From the NCBI GenBank assembly GCA_023512835.1, contig CM042091.1, forward strand, positions 20,787,506-20,851,505: a stretch of DNA of 64,000 nucleotides. Direction: 5' to 3'. Made by a program: the position numbers and the translations under genes. Below, in pieces: positions 43,693 to 55,751 of this stretch. The stretch is from Taxillus chinensis. Its lineage: Eukaryota > Streptophyta > Magnoliopsida > Santalales > Loranthaceae. A model generated the notes under the pieces. That model ran no database searches and was not told the DNA's origin. It saw nothing but the letters and a program-made list of their open reading frames with translations. The number at the start of each line of letters is the position of its first letter. The first letter of the stretch is position 1.

Positions 43693-44578
43693 AGGAGGCA
43701 CAACACGTTTTTGAGATAGAGAGGCAGCACGTCTTGGAGGATCACGGCTAGAGAGTAGGCTCATGTTCTGGAGAGGCAGGCCCTAGCCCTAGAGAGACGT
43801 CTTGGACGGTTGGAGAAGACTTGGAGTTAGAGATGATGACTTGTATTTCTTTTTGCCTTTTTCACAAACATGTGTGAGTAGTTTTCTTAATCTAGGGGAG
43901 CAATGTAGCCCCCTATGCTACTGTACTGATTCTATGAATATTGGGTTTGTTTAATTGAGGTTTGCATGTTTTGTGAATCTATTCTTCATCTTCTATATCT
44001 AGGCTATATACACCTTGGTTTCTCAGCCCTAGTCTGGAGCAGAACGTGGATTCATATCATATTTGTGATTGGTGTGACCATTATCCTTTCAGAGATATGA
44101 TAAATAGGCTTTGTTTGTTGCTGTCATGATGAACATTCAGGCATACAACACTTAGAAGGTCTGTCAATGACCAATTGTAGTACCTTGGATCATGTATAGC
44201 ATGCTATCATTTAAATCATCCCAAAAACTTTAAAATCAATAGAAACATCGTAGGGAGATGAAATTGTGACCCTAGATGCCTTTAGTCCTTGAGTTTTAAT
44301 TCCGAAAACAATTCTGTTGTCCTTATTTATTCAGAAAATCAAATAAAAATTAGATCTTCAGTTTTAAAAAGAAATCATTTTTGCTAAGACATTTTATAGA
44401 ACAAGAGTAGTTGGGTGTTTTGATTTAAGAACTAGAAAACTAGGCTAATCCCTGTGGGTTCGACCCCTTGCTTGCTGCTATTTTGTTAGTGTAAACTAAG
44501 GGAATTAATTATCTTGAAGAGAGGTTTTACGGTATTAGCTAACTCTTTTAGAGTGGCTAAAAATTTTGTTTATCAAAT

Positions 44579-44595
44579 TGGGGCCATTGTCGGGG
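44579..44595 (+). other. Primer-binding site (tRNA-Asp type, mutated)
   Basis: TGGGGCCATTGTCGGGG differs at three positions from the site at 34719 and lies three bases after the LTR. Confidence 0.85.
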
Positions 44596-44778
44596 ATTCA
44601 ACGATTAACTAGTTTTTAAAATCAATATTAAGTGAAATTGTTTCAATTCTGATCTTGGTGCTTTCTTCTGTATTTTATTTATTTATTTATTTATTTTATA
44701 TTGTTCGGAGCTATTGGGTGTGTTCTTGTTGTTTTACAGGAACGTTCACTAGGTGTTTGAGAAAATTTTTAGTTGTGT

Positions 44779-46099
44779 ATGCGACAAAGGGAACTTGTGC
44801 CATTTAACCCAAAACCTAAACGGATATTCAGAGATCGTTGTAGGGCAGCTAGGGAAGCCACGAGGCAAGCTAAAGAAGCACTGTAGGGTTTAGAGGATAT
44901 AGTTCTTGACATTATGGAGGATACAAGACCTGATGGCAGTGTCCAGCAAGGAGGGGCCAATTATAATGACCAATACTTAGAAGATGAGGGTAACAGATTT
45001 AGGCCCAGGACTTTCTTGGACTATGCGAGACCGACTATGTCGGATCATTATTCGGGGATTCGGCAAATAAGAGTCCAAGCGAATAGTTTTGAGCTGAAAT
45101 CGGCATTGATCAACATGGTGAGCAACAATGCATTTGGAGGAACAGCAGTGGATGATCCACATCAGCACTTGATGAGGTTCTTTCAGATGTGTGACACAAT
45201 AAAACTCAATAATGTGTCGAAGGAAGCAATCAAGTTAAGACTTTTTCCCTTTTCCTTAAGGGATAGAGCTCTTGGATGGTTCAACAGCCTACCTGCTGGT
45301 TCTATCAACACTTGGGAGGAGATGCAGACTAAGTTTATGTCTAAGTATTTCCCTCCTTCTAAGGTGATTCAACTTAGAGGGGAAATCAGCCGATTTAGGC
45401 AAGACGAGATGGAGACTCTTCATGAAGCTTGGGAGAGATTTAAAGACTTGGTAAGAAGATTCCATGACCATGGAAGACCCCAATGGATTCAAATTGAATC
45501 CTTCTACACAAGTCTTTAGTCTCACTCATAAGACAAGGTGAATGCAACTGCGGGAGGATGTCTAATGAATTTGGAACCTGATGTAGTAGCTGAACTGTTA
45601 GAGAGACTATCATTGGCTAATTGGCAGTGGTCTAATATGCGGACTTCAAGGCCAAAAGAGAAGATAGCTTCAGTTGATAATTCTTCTAATGACATGCAAG
45701 AGCAGATCCGGGCTCTAGCCAAAAGCATGGAAGTATTGGCTCTTAAGGTTGGAGGACCACAGCAAGCTCCACCAGTAGTTGACCAAGCATGGAGTGGAGT
45801 TGAAGAAGCAAATTTTGTTGGGGGAAAGGGTATATATCAGAAGCAACCCTTCTACCAACAGAACCAGCGTCAAGGCTATCAACAACAAAATTCTAACCAA
45901 GGCTACCAGAAAATGCCTTTAACCAGAGCCAGAATAGAGGAGGTGAAGCCTCGAATCAATATAAATATGTGCCTATAAGGATGAAGTAGAATCCGTATGC
46001 GACGGATAATTATTTGCATCCACCTCCAGGATTTGAGTAGCAACAACAACCTCATCCTCAGCAACAATAAGGAAGAAACTATCAGATTGAGGATGAGAT
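44779..46099 (+). pseudogene. Athila-like gag, with stops
   Basis: Starts MRQRELVPFNPKPKR at 44779. TAG stops occur at 44884 and 45517 and TAA shortly after, but the frame is otherwise kept through the gag block (LFPFSLRDRALGWFNSLPAG, MSKYFPPSKVIQLRGEISRF) and into the Q/N-rich tail. It retains the ~20 bp deleted from the copy at 34010. It is truncated at 46099 by a Tekay-like LTR. Confidence 0.9.
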
Positions 46100-47688
46100 T
46101 GTAAAGATTCGTATTTGGGTAGGATTGAGAGATAGCCATTCAATGGGAATGCAACTATCTGAATGGTAGTGTAGCCAATGGTGTGAGCATTTTGACAGTA
46201 CTTGGGCACGATTCCGAGTCGGGGCCCCGAGTGGCCCAAATGTTGACTTTCTAGGGGTTTATTGGTTGACTTTGGGTTTGAGCAGTCATTTGAGTGTGCT
46301 AATATCTGCATAGTATTGTGCTCGTCATTTTGAGCGTTTTGACAGTAATTTGACTCAATTTGGAGTTCGTGATGTTGGAGGTCAATTATTAAGGTCAATT
46401 ATTGGTGAATGATTAGTAGAAATATAAATAGAATGAAAAGAAAGAGCTTTCATTTTACGCTATCACATTGGAGAGCGGGAGTTTGGAAGCTTGAAGCCTT
46501 GGCGATTTGGGGCGATTTGGGTTCATGGAGCTCAAAGAATCACTCCAGGTAAGTGTCCTTGAACCTCCTATCTCGATCCTATCTTTGAATATGCACGAAT
46601 TTATCATGATTTATGAAATTGAGTATGAACCCTAGGTTTTGGGGGAAACCCAATTTTGGTTTAGATCTAATGGTTTAGCATAAGATATGTGGTTAAGAAC
46701 TGATTTATATCAGTTTGGGTATGTAATTTTGTAGTCTGTTGAGTAAAACGCGTGTTAGTGAGTGTCTAGGGGTCGCTGGGTTGATCCCAGAAAAAGAACA
46801 AGCAGAAACGACGATGAACAGTACCCTGGGCGAACTTTAGGGTCGAAGTTCGCGATTAAGCGACTTCATGATCAGCGACTTTGTAGTCGTGAATTGTAGT
46901 CAGCAACTTTGTAGTCGCGGTTTGTAGTCGGCAACTTTGTAGTCGGCCAGTGCGATCGGCGACTTTCTGGAGTCCGTAGCATCGCTCCTCAACAATTCTT
47001 CCGTAGCTTCATTCCGCAACAGTTCTTCCGCAGCTTCGTTCCGCAGCAGTAGTCCACAGTAGTGTTTCGCAACAATTGTTCCACAACAGTTCTTTTGCAG
47101 CTTCGTTCCGCAGCAGTAGTTTCGCAATAGTGTTCCGCAACAGTTGTTCCACAGTAGTGTAACTGCACTAGACTGGAGCATTTACATTATAACCTTTAAG
47201 CCTCTCCACATTAAGGATTATACTTAAGTTACAATGTAAATAGCAAAATACCCCCCTTTCGAATTCAAAGAAAAATTCAAGAAAATTAAATTCTCACTCC
47301 TTCAAAATGTGAAAATTGGGATTTAGTGTAAAATCTCGGAAAAATCCAGTTTTTTGTAGAGGTAAATTTTTGGAAAGTGGGGTTAGACATCTCAGAAAAA
47401 TCCCCAGAAATTAGACTTAGTTATGATATGGAGACCCAATGCCGGGATTTTTTATTACAAGAAAACAACTGCTATGAGTATCTTCTTCCTTGGTCAAGGT
47501 ATGAGGATATATTTGTGAAGACTGGCCTTAGTTATAAAGGGAGGTTTGTGGATTTACATGCCATACTGATGTTAGTATGTTGGTTTGAGGATTTGGAGCC
47601 TTGGGCTCTATGACTTGTTAGCGTTCTCACCGGGATGACAGGCTGTGGCCTGAGTTGAGCCGTTGTGCTCATGAGCCGTTGAGCTCGT
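46100..47688 (+). mobile_element. Truncated Tekay-like LTR
   Basis: Starts TGTAAAGATTCG and follows the solo LTR at 5716 through TATA (46423-46430), the primary leader and the GCCTGAGTTGAGCCGTTG segment. It stops at 47688, where a Reina-like chromovirus LTR begins. The last ~600 bp are missing. Confidence 0.85.
46840..47165. repeat. TTCCGCAGCAGTAG-type word array
   Basis: Words GTAGTCGGCAACTTTGTAGTC (first part), then TTCCGCAGC, GCAACAGTTGTTCC and CAGCAGTAG (second part), repeated many times. It occupies the same position as the different array at 6660-6925 in the homologous LTR. The flanks GACGATGAACAGTACC and GTGTAACTGCACTAGACTGG are shared. Confidence 0.83.
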
Positions 47689-48069
47689 TGTCACGGGGTC
47701 AGCCTTTATAGCAGCTTAACCCGTACGGCACCTAGTTCTCACCCGTACGAAGGAACGCTAGGTCAGCCTAACTCGTCACATTTGGATCGGAACCCATCGA
47801 TCCGTTGTAAAGCAATTGTGTAGGGAAGCATTTAGCGGAAAAACGATTGAACGAAGGCAACCAATGATTGTATTGATTGCTTGAAAGATTTACAACATCA
47901 CTCCCCTACATATAGATGTTAACACTTTGCAGTGACACCAGGAGACATCATATATGATCGAAATCTAAAATCTCTACAACTTACTCTATAAGCTAAGTTA
48001 CAACACTTTACAAGGGAAAAACAACCCAAAATAGCCTAAGTATGCTAGGATAAGCCTCGGTCCGTGACA
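47689..48069 (-). mobile_element. 3' LTR of Reina-like chromovirus
   Basis: 381 bp with inverted ends TGTCACGG and CCGTGACA. The minus strand has GGGTGGGAGAGAA immediately before it as polypurine tract, and a chromodomain ORF leads into it. The short LTR fits Reina-type chromoviruses. The 5' LTR is not in the window. Confidence 0.82.
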
Positions 48070-48398
48070 TTCTCTCCCACCCGATTTCGAAGTGTCCTCG
48101 TTGCGTCTTCGGCTTCCTCAAACCCATCGAACTGCTGGATGTAGCATTCGGTCTCTTCCCGGTACTCTTCAATCTCTTTGGAGAATTGCCTCAGATCCTC
48201 TTCCTTCTCCCAGCTTGCCTCTTCAACCGGCTTGTTCTTCCATTGGACGTAGTACTCCACCCGGCTTGGATCTACGCCTCTTCTTGGCACGACTCTACGA
48301 GAATGGATTTTCTCTATCTCTTTGTCGTAGGTCTTGCCTGTTGATGCTGTTGGTGTCCGCACTGCCCGCTGTCCGCTCGTATCTTCCAAGTCTTCATG
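48045..48398 (-). pseudogene. Chromovirus pol C-terminus with chromodomain
   Basis: The minus-strand frame enters from the insertion boundary at 48403 (YHEDLED). It contains a chromodomain of about 55 residues (YDKEIEKIHSRRVV, VEYYVQWKNKPVEEASWE, EEDLRQFSKEIEEY). The stop at 48045 lies about 25 bp inside the 3' LTR. Chromodomains guide integration toward marked chromatin. The rest of integrase is at 51888-52425 and 54459-54845, split by two insertions. Confidence 0.88.
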
Positions 48399-49079
48399 GT
48401 AAGTGTTGGACCCCATTTTGTCCGGGTTGGACATATATATTCATTTTCAGCTTTATTATTCCATATCTGTCATTGACTTTGTATAGAAAAATAAAGAGGC
48501 ATAACCATTAAGACAAAGGGTGGGAAAGAGACAATTACAGATGATAGAAAATCAAATTTGAAGATCAACGCCTTCAACCACGGTCAATTCTAAAGTCAAA
48601 TGACAAAGTTATGGTCAAAACAGCGTTCGGACAGCTAACAACGGTCAAACGATAATTGACTTTCAAGACAACGCATTCCAAATCAGGTCACGAATCTCAC
48701 TATCATGATCCTCTTGTCATTTTGAGAATTTTGATATATATATTGCCTATATTTAAACAAAAAAAACAGCAAAAAGAATTTTTTAAAAAAAATCGGAGAC
48801 TGTTCATAAACAGTATCCGTTGACAGTTTGCCAGTTTTCAAAAATAATAAAGGGGGCGCTTTTCACCCGCAGTAGTTTAAAAAAAACAAAAAGAAAATAA
48901 TATTATTTTGTTTAATTTTGTTTTGTTTAAAAAAAAAACATGGCCGGCAAATGTTGGCCACGTTACTTGTCCTTAATTTGTACATCTAGTCAACCCATAC
49001 ACCAACCATGACACACACTCACGTTCTTACCTAAAAGCCCAAAATAAAAATGATAAATAAATAAAAAACTAATCTATCT

Positions 49080-49314
49080 CTCTTACCCCTCTCTCTCCTC
49101 ATTAAATTTCCTTTAATACCTAAAAGACAACTCCCTCTCTCTCTCGGACTACCCATCACAATAAATAAAACTAAAAAACAATACTAATCAACTCTCTCTC
49201 TCTCACGGACTACCCATCACAATAAATAAAATAAAATAAAAACAATATTAATCAACTCTCTCTCTCTCACGGACCACTCATTACAATAAATAAATAAATA
49301 AAACAATACTAATC

Positions 49315-49403
<89 letters not shown>

Positions 49404-49420
49404 GGACCACTCATCCATTC
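49080..49420. repeat. CT-rich ~60-bp tandem units
   Basis: Three to four units of about 60 bp, each with ATCAACTCTCTCTCT, CACGGAC(T/C)A and ACAATAAATAAA, ending in a long (CT)n tract with a C8 break at about 49345. Confidence 0.85.
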
Positions 49421-50369
49421 CAAAAAAAAAGACAAAAACATTAATCATTTCTTACACTCTCTCTTTTCCCAATTTCCCATAAAAGCCTAATACCCAAAAA
49501 GGCATCACTTACAATCTTACGTTCTCTCTCTCTCTGACAGCATTTTTCTTCAAAAATTTCTCCACTCTCTCCCCCCAATCACTCCACGGATCCCTTCCAT
49601 TCCCAAAAAAAAAAGAAGCAAAAAGCAAATCCTCACATCTCTCTCTCTCTCTCCTACGAGCTCTCCTCGCCATAACCCAAAAAGAAGCCTTCACGCACTC
49701 TCTCTTACGTCTCTCTCTTCCACACAAAAAAAAAACCCTCTCTCCATTCCTTTTCCATCTCACCTACGGCTTTACCCATAATCCCCCCAAAAAATAGCAT
49801 TCAATTCAAAAAGCCAAAAAAAAAAATCAACATCTCCAAATCTCCAATACATCTCTCTCCCAACATTTTTTTTTTGTGTTGCAAACTGCAGTTTCCAACT
49901 AATTTCCGGTGCACGATTTATTTGCTCGCTTGAGAGGTTGCCGACGAAGATAGGAGAGCTCGGGCATAGTGCTGCTACCGGGATCGGCGGTCACCAAAGT
50001 TGGTTTCATATTTTTCTTATTATCATGTCATTTTTTTTATTGTTGAGGTTCCTTTTCTTATGCTTTTCTTAATTGGCTAGTTGGTTGTATCATTTTTTTT
50101 CTTTTTTTTTTTTTTTTTCTTTATTTTGTCGTATATTATGTAATTGTAATTGTAATGCGTGAAAAGTAAAAACAAAAAACAAAAAACAAAAAAAAAAAAA
50201 GAGACCAAAAAAAAGAGAAGAGATTGTATTTAGTATCCCCGTACACACACCACACAATTGTTTAATTTTTGGGTTTAGTTATTTTTATTTCTTTGCTATG
50301 TTGCATGTTTTTATTGTTGTGGTAAAAAAATGTAAAAAAACTGTTTTTTTAAAAACTCAAATCAATACA

Positions 50370-51110
50370 AAAATATATAGTTTTATTAGGCATATGTTCC
50401 AAAAAAAAGGTGTAAAAAATCATTTTTTATAATATAGTGATATAAATATATTTTTCTTGTTTTATTAGGTATGTTTTCCAATAACAAAAGCATAAGATGT
50501 AAAAACGTTTTTTTAAAATTCATATAAATAGAATATAGTGATATAAATATTTTTTTGTGTTATTATGTTAGTTTTCCAATAACAAAAACAAAAGATGTAA
50601 AAATGTTTTTTAAATTCATATAAATAGAATATAGTGATATAAATATTTTTTTGTGTTATTATGTTAGTTTTCCAATAACAAAAGCAAAAGATGTAAAAAA
50701 CATTTTTTTTTAAAATTCATATAAATAGAATATAGTGATATAAATATTTTTTTGTGTTATTATGTTAGTTTTCCAATAACAAAAGCAAAAGATGTAAAAA
50801 CGTTTTTTAAATTCATATAAATAGAATATAGTGATATTAATATTTTTTTGTATTATTATGTTAGTTTTCCAATAACAAAAGCAAAAGATGTAAAAATGTT
50901 TTTTTTAATTCGTATAAATAGAATATAGTGATATAAATATTTTTTTGTGTTATTATGTTAGTTTTCCAATAACAAAAGCAAAAGATGTAAAAACGTTTTT
51001 TAATTCACATAAATAGAATAAAGTGATATAATTTTTTTTGTGTTATTATGTTAGTTTTCCAATATAAAAAAAACAAAGATGTAAAAAATATTTTTTTAAA
51101 AAAAATAAAA
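50370..51110. repeat. ~97-bp AT-rich tandem repeat
   Basis: Seven to eight units with ATGTTAGTTTTCCAATAAC, AAAAGATGTAAAAA and CATATAAATAGAATATAGTG. Unit starts lie near 50468, 50564, 50661, 50762, 50858, 50955 and 51048, i.e. 93-101 bp periods. Inner units are most alike; the edges are degraded. Confidence 0.92.
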
Positions 51111-51471
51111 AAAAATGATAGTGATAAGTATAGCGTTTTTAGATTCATCAAGTACATTTGTCAATACCAAAAATAAAACAAAAATAATAAAAATAACCAA
51201 AAGGCCTAGTTAAAAAAAACAAAAAAACAAAAAAAAACCAAAAATGAATAAGCGTGTCCTTTTACAACCACAACAACAACAAAAATTAAAACCCCTCCAC
51301 TCACATGCATCCTTTAGACTTACCCATTTGTGGGTTCACTTTAGATAAGGAAATCGAATGTCATAAATAAAAAAAAAAAAAACAAAACAAAACAAAAAAA
51401 CAAAAGCCAAAAAAAAAGTGTTTTCAAACCAAACACCAAAAAGATTTTAGGTTCCATTTAAAACAAAAAAC

Positions 51472-51503
<32 letters not shown>

Positions 51504-51887
51504 AACAAAACATTTAAGATTTCCTTTAGAAATTTAGGGTAAAATAATTTTAACCATAACTTTAACAAATAACTTAGTAAAATAAAAGCATAGACTTTCT
51601 AGGAAAACCATAGTGCCTTGACCCAATTACAACAGTGAAAATAAATAAAAACCTCCTCCTCCGAAAATAGATACCGAAAGGGCGCTGTAGGGGTGCTAAT
51701 CCTTCCCTACATGTAACCAACTCCCGAACCCTTCTCTGATAACGCAGACCATACCTTAAACTACTCAAAGTAGAGGGTATCCAACTGTACCCCAAAAACA
51801 GTTGGTGGCGACTCTAAATTTCTCACCATTGGTTTAGTTTGTGCCCACCCCAAATGGGCCCGGACGAAAACCAGTGATGACAGTAAG

Positions 51888-52425
51888 GCTTGAGCAAACT
51901 AACGTGGAATATCGGATGCCTTTGTAAGCTAGTCAGGAGGACCAATTTGTATGAGACCTTCCCAACTCTCTTAAGTACTTTGAAAGGCCCCTCATATCGG
52001 CGCACCAAACCCTTATGCAATTGTCTAAGTGCTTTGGTTTGGTGCGGAAGGAGTTTGAGCATCACCATGTCTCCTTCTCGAAATTCTAAGGGCCTCCTTT
52101 GTTGATCCGCCCACTTCTTCATCTTCTTCGCCGCTTTGTACAAGTATGCCCTGGCCAGATCTGTCTATTCATGCCATCCTTTTACAAACTTGAACGCCGC
52201 AGGACTCTTTCTAGTGTACCCCCGAGTGATGGGAGTGGGCTCTTTCCAGTGTACCCCTGAGTGATGGGAGTGGGCGTCAATGGTTGCTGCCCAGTTGCGA
52301 GTTCAAACGGGCTCTCGTTCGTGGACTCGCTCTTCTGCAAGTTATATGAGAATTGGGCTATGTCTAGCAACTTGGCCCAATCTTTTTGATTGGCGCTCAC
52401 GTAGTGCCTCAGATACAGCTCCAAT
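51888..52425 (-). pseudogene. Chromovirus integrase C-terminal part
   Basis: The minus strand has LELYLRHYVSANQKDWAKLL, SPFELATGQQPLTP, then KKMKKWADQQRRPLEFREGD, LVRRYEGPFKVLKRVGKVSY and HPIFHVSLLKPY, the standard chromovirus integrase tail. A ~37-bp tandem duplication at 52205-52275 breaks the frame. Both borders are insertion duplications (GTAAG left, AAGCC right). Confidence 0.88.
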
Positions 52426-52430
52426 AAGCC

Positions 52431-54453
52431 TGTTGGAAACACAGGATTTGATGAAGCTTCCAAATTATAGTCTAAGTCTGGAGACTCGAAGAACCGAAGG
52501 TCATAGGGTCGAAGAGTCGTAGTTCGTAGAAGTAAAACTATCACAGGACACGTTGGCGGGAGGCTCACAGACTCGTAGGGTCTGGAGACTCGAAGCAAGA
52601 TGGTGACAGAACATCTGGTGACTCATAGATCCAGGGTCGAAGGTCGTAGAGTCGTAGTACGAAAAAGAGAGAGTTATTACAAGCATCAACAAGTTTGGGG
52701 ACTCGTAGAGTCGAAGAATTTTAAAGAATAGTAACCAATGCTAAATGACTCGTAGACTCGTAGCCCGTAGAACTGTAGAGTCCCCAAAAATACTTAAGTC
52801 AATTAACAAAACTTAAACTACCACTAGACTCGAAGACTCGTAGAGTCGTAGAGTCGAAACCTTCGAACATTGTTAAGAAAATAGGACTCACAGACTCGTA
52901 GATTGAAAGTTGTAGAATCGAAGCCTTCGAACAGTGTTAAGCAAACAGGACTCGTAGACTCGTAGGTTGAAAGTCGTAGAGTCCAAACCTTCAAACACTG
53001 TTAAGAAAACAGAACTCGTAGACTTGTAGGTTAAAAGTCGAAGAGTCGATGCTATAAAGACTGGCAAACAAATGAAACTATAACTCAAGGGTCGTAGACT
53101 CAAGGGATACAATCACTATAAAGAAATTGCCACACTTCCAGACTCGGAGATCGATGGCTGAGAGTTGTAGCTGAAGGGTCGTAGCCATACAAGAAACTCA
53201 GTTTATGAGCCTCTGTGAAAGACTAAGGAAGAAAAGCGAAGTGTAAGACTCGTAGAGTCGAAGATTGTCAGAACCACTTAGTCAAATATAGTAAACTGAG
53301 AGACCCGAAGGTCGTAGACCCGCAGAGCTAGGGTCGAAGACTCGTAGCTATAATAACAGGTAGATCAGACGGACTACGAAGAAGTCACTCTAAGCATCAT
53401 TCGAAGAGTCACAGACTCGTAGAGTCGTAGACTTCAGTTAATGGAGTGACACAAAAGGCTAAACCAACCTGAACTCTAGCCTCGAAGACTCGAAGATATG
53501 AGTTGTAGACTCATAGAAACACTATAAAGCCTGAAACAGAACTTCGCAACTTCCTACAGGTTCTAATTGAAATCTTCGAGTCACCGAACCTATGAGGCAT
53601 CTACCTCCGAGGCAGACTTATAACCGTAAACACAGCCACTTAGTGATATTGTCAGCTAGGGTTTGTACAGCAAGTCTGCGGCATCCCGAGCAATTGAGCG
53701 CATTAATGACACATTAATTGCTGCCAACTACCATCCACGGATGAACGGCCAAGATCGACTGCATGCCAAATACGCAGTATGGGCATTTGATCTGCAAATC
53801 AAAGCAGATCAACCCATCCCCTGACATTCCGCATTTTCAGTGGCGGGAAGTCAGTCTATTGGGATGGACATCATGGCGCACGAGCACTTTAATCTTAAAA
53901 ATATATCTCTCACGCACTTAACGACAAAATCAAGAGTTTAACCTCTCTCTCAAAAGAAGGAAACACACAGAACACAAGAAAATGGTTCTGACACACTTGA
54001 AATAAATAATCCTTTGCAGAACCAACATGTGAGTTCCAACAACAAGAGAGAGAGAGAGACTCTGAGAGAAAATGAAGAAGTGTTGTGCGCCGTGTTGAAT
54101 AGAGAACAAGAGCAATATATCTGATTATCCACGAACCTTGTTACTCATCAAAGATCTAGCACTTTCATTAAGTCTTGATCTCTGTGTTGTTTGTTTTCCA
54201 CACTTCGATCTATCATAAACTATCTCTTTCACAACTGAGATCTGTTGAGAAAAGAGCATTTACTCTCATCTTAGGTTTGTCTGATAGTTCATCATCACTC
54301 ACGTTATCCTCACAATACTACTATTGTCTTCTCCATAAATACTTCCATCATAGTCATCTGTAGAGGAATCCAAAACCAGCTAACAGTCTAGCTTCCGCAC
54401 ACGAAGAAAGTCTATTCACCCCCCCCCCCTCTAGACTCACTTTGGAACCTACA
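52431..54453 (+). mobile_element. Solo LTR of SIRE-like Copia
   Basis: Starts TGTTGGAAACACAGG and ends GGAACCTACA (2023 bp), with perfect flanking duplications AAGCC (52426-52430 and 54454-54458) inside the integrase coding sequence. It is homologous to the inverted LTR at 2951-4863. The C-run CTATTCACCCCCC lies near the 3' end. No PBS or coding region adjoins it. Confidence 0.94.
52480..53560. repeat. GACTCGTAGAGTCGAAG array in solo LTR
   Basis: About 1.1 kb of words such as GACTCGTAGAGTCGTAG, GGTCGAAGGTCGTAG and GACTCGAAG at irregular spacing, in the U3 part. It is the inverse-orientation equivalent of the array at 3745-4830. Confidence 0.88.
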
Positions 54454-54458
54454 AAGCC

Positions 54459-54845
54459 ATTGACACGTTTAGTTTGGCCGTCTGTTTGTGGGTGGAAACT
54501 TGTTGAAAAGTTTAAGTCCGAACCCATTATCTGGAACAGCTCGGTCCAAAACCGCCCAGTGAATCGTGAGTCCACATTGCTCACGATTGTCTTTGGAATG
54601 CCCTAGTACTTCACCATGTACTTGAAGAATAGTCGGGCCATGTTGTCTGCCGTGCAATCCTTCGGAGCTGGAATGAAAACTTTGTACTTAGAGAATCGGT
54701 CGACCACCACAATGATCGTGCCGCATCCTTCAAATCTTGGGAGATAAACAATGAAGTCCATGGAGACGCTCTCCCAAGGTCTTTCCTGGGTAGGCAAAGC
54801 TTCTAACAATCCTGCCGATTGCCGATTCTCTATCTTGTCACAATG
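54459..54845 (-). pseudogene. Chromovirus integrase core
   Basis: The minus strand has ENRQSAGLLEALPTQERPWE, SMDFIVYLP (first Asp), then VSNVDSRFTGRFWTELFQ and FHPQTDGQTKRVN. In the second block the usual SD is SN, and in the third the usual E of QTERVN is K, so two of three catalytic acidic residues are lost. Cut on the right at 54845 by Athila-like 3' sequence. Confidence 0.88.
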
Positions 54846-55479
54846 AGTAATTAGTTAGTTTTGTAGCCACAATGGCTGAGTTTTGTTTGTTTTGAGAGTG
54901 TTGAGCTCAAGTCTTAGGCTCAAGGTGTGTTTTATCAGTTATTAGAGTAGAGTGTGAGTTTATCGAGATTTGAATAGCGTGTGAGTTTCAAATAAAGTAG
55001 AATAGAGAGTGTGTTTTCTTTGATGAGCACAATAGGGAACTCTTATGATTGCTTAGAAAGTACTTAATCAATAGCTGATGGCAAATATAGTGAGGAGTTT
55101 ACCAATCCTTTGTTAATTGTTAGGTACTGTCATTGGGCTTGAGAAAAAAAAGAAAAGAGAATTTATATTTGAGTGAGGCAGCTTTATCCTTGGTGAGAAC
55201 TTAAAGGGAAACTAGGTGCTATTTTATCGTGGAATACTTATTGATATCTGAATTTTCAGTGCTGAAATTGCATGGTTGTTGGACTTAGGAATATGGATAT
55301 GAATGAACTAAGCTATAACTCATTTTGGTTGCTTAAATTCCCATTTCATCATGATAGAGTGCATGCTTAGGAAACCATGATTCTCCTTGATTGTTATTTT
55401 ATTTTTCTTCCAGTTTGACTGGGTGTTTATTTTATTTCTGCATGCTTGAGGACAAGCAAGAGTTCAAGTGTGGTGTATT
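54846..55479 (+). mobile_element. 3' spacer of third Athila-like element
   Basis: Homologous (inverted) to 24391-25050, including AGCCACA(A/C)TGGCT and GAGGACAAGCAA and AAGTGTGGTGTATT right before the LTR. No coding sequence. Confidence 0.82.
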
Positions 55480-55751
55480 TGATAACGTGCATTTATGTCG
55501 TTATTCTATTGCCTATTTAAGGGTGTTTAAGAGCATGATTAGAGCCTTATTGTATCATATTTCATTTATATTTGCTCTAACCCCTAGGAAGATGCTATTT
55601 GCATATACATGTGCTTTTAGGCTGTTTTGTCAGGTTTTGGAGATTAATTTTGACCAAGTAGATGGCCTCAAATTAATTGGCGTGCAGAACTAAAGTTTAT
55701 CAAAATAATGTCCTCTACCTTCCACAGAAGTTTCAGAGTCAAAGGCCTTGA

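Larger units (their letters stand above)
43081..44575 (+). mobile_element. 5' LTR of second Athila-like element
   Basis: Starts TGATAACGTGC and ends TTTATCA (1495 bp), directly followed by a mutated tRNA-Asp-type PBS and gag. It is the same family as the 22907 element in opposite orientation, but older and more diverged. A (TA)n run is at about 43205. Confidence 0.92.
48404..51882. mobile_element. 3.5-kb non-coding LTR-like insertion
   Basis: Starts TGTTGGACCCC, ends GTGATGACA, and is flanked by perfect duplications GTAAG (48399-48403 and 51883-51887) inside chromovirus pol. Near the ends CATTTTGTCCGGG faces CCCGGACGAAAACC. No gene is seen. It contains CT arrays, homopolymer A/T stretches and ~97-bp tandem repeats. 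Near the right end TGGCGACTCTAAATTT resembles an Arg-type primer site, as used by Ogre/Tat elements. It could be a long solo LTR or a large non-autonomous derivative. Confidence 0.78.

Noticed and set aside
45500..45545. Possible programmed frameshift in Athila-like gag shared by two copies
   Set aside because: Detailed comparison with 33770-33800 shows different compensating single-base indels in each copy, not a shared site.
50370..51110. CRISPR-like array
   Set aside because: Units are ~97-bp head-to-tail repeats without unique spacers; they are AT-rich plant tandem repeats.
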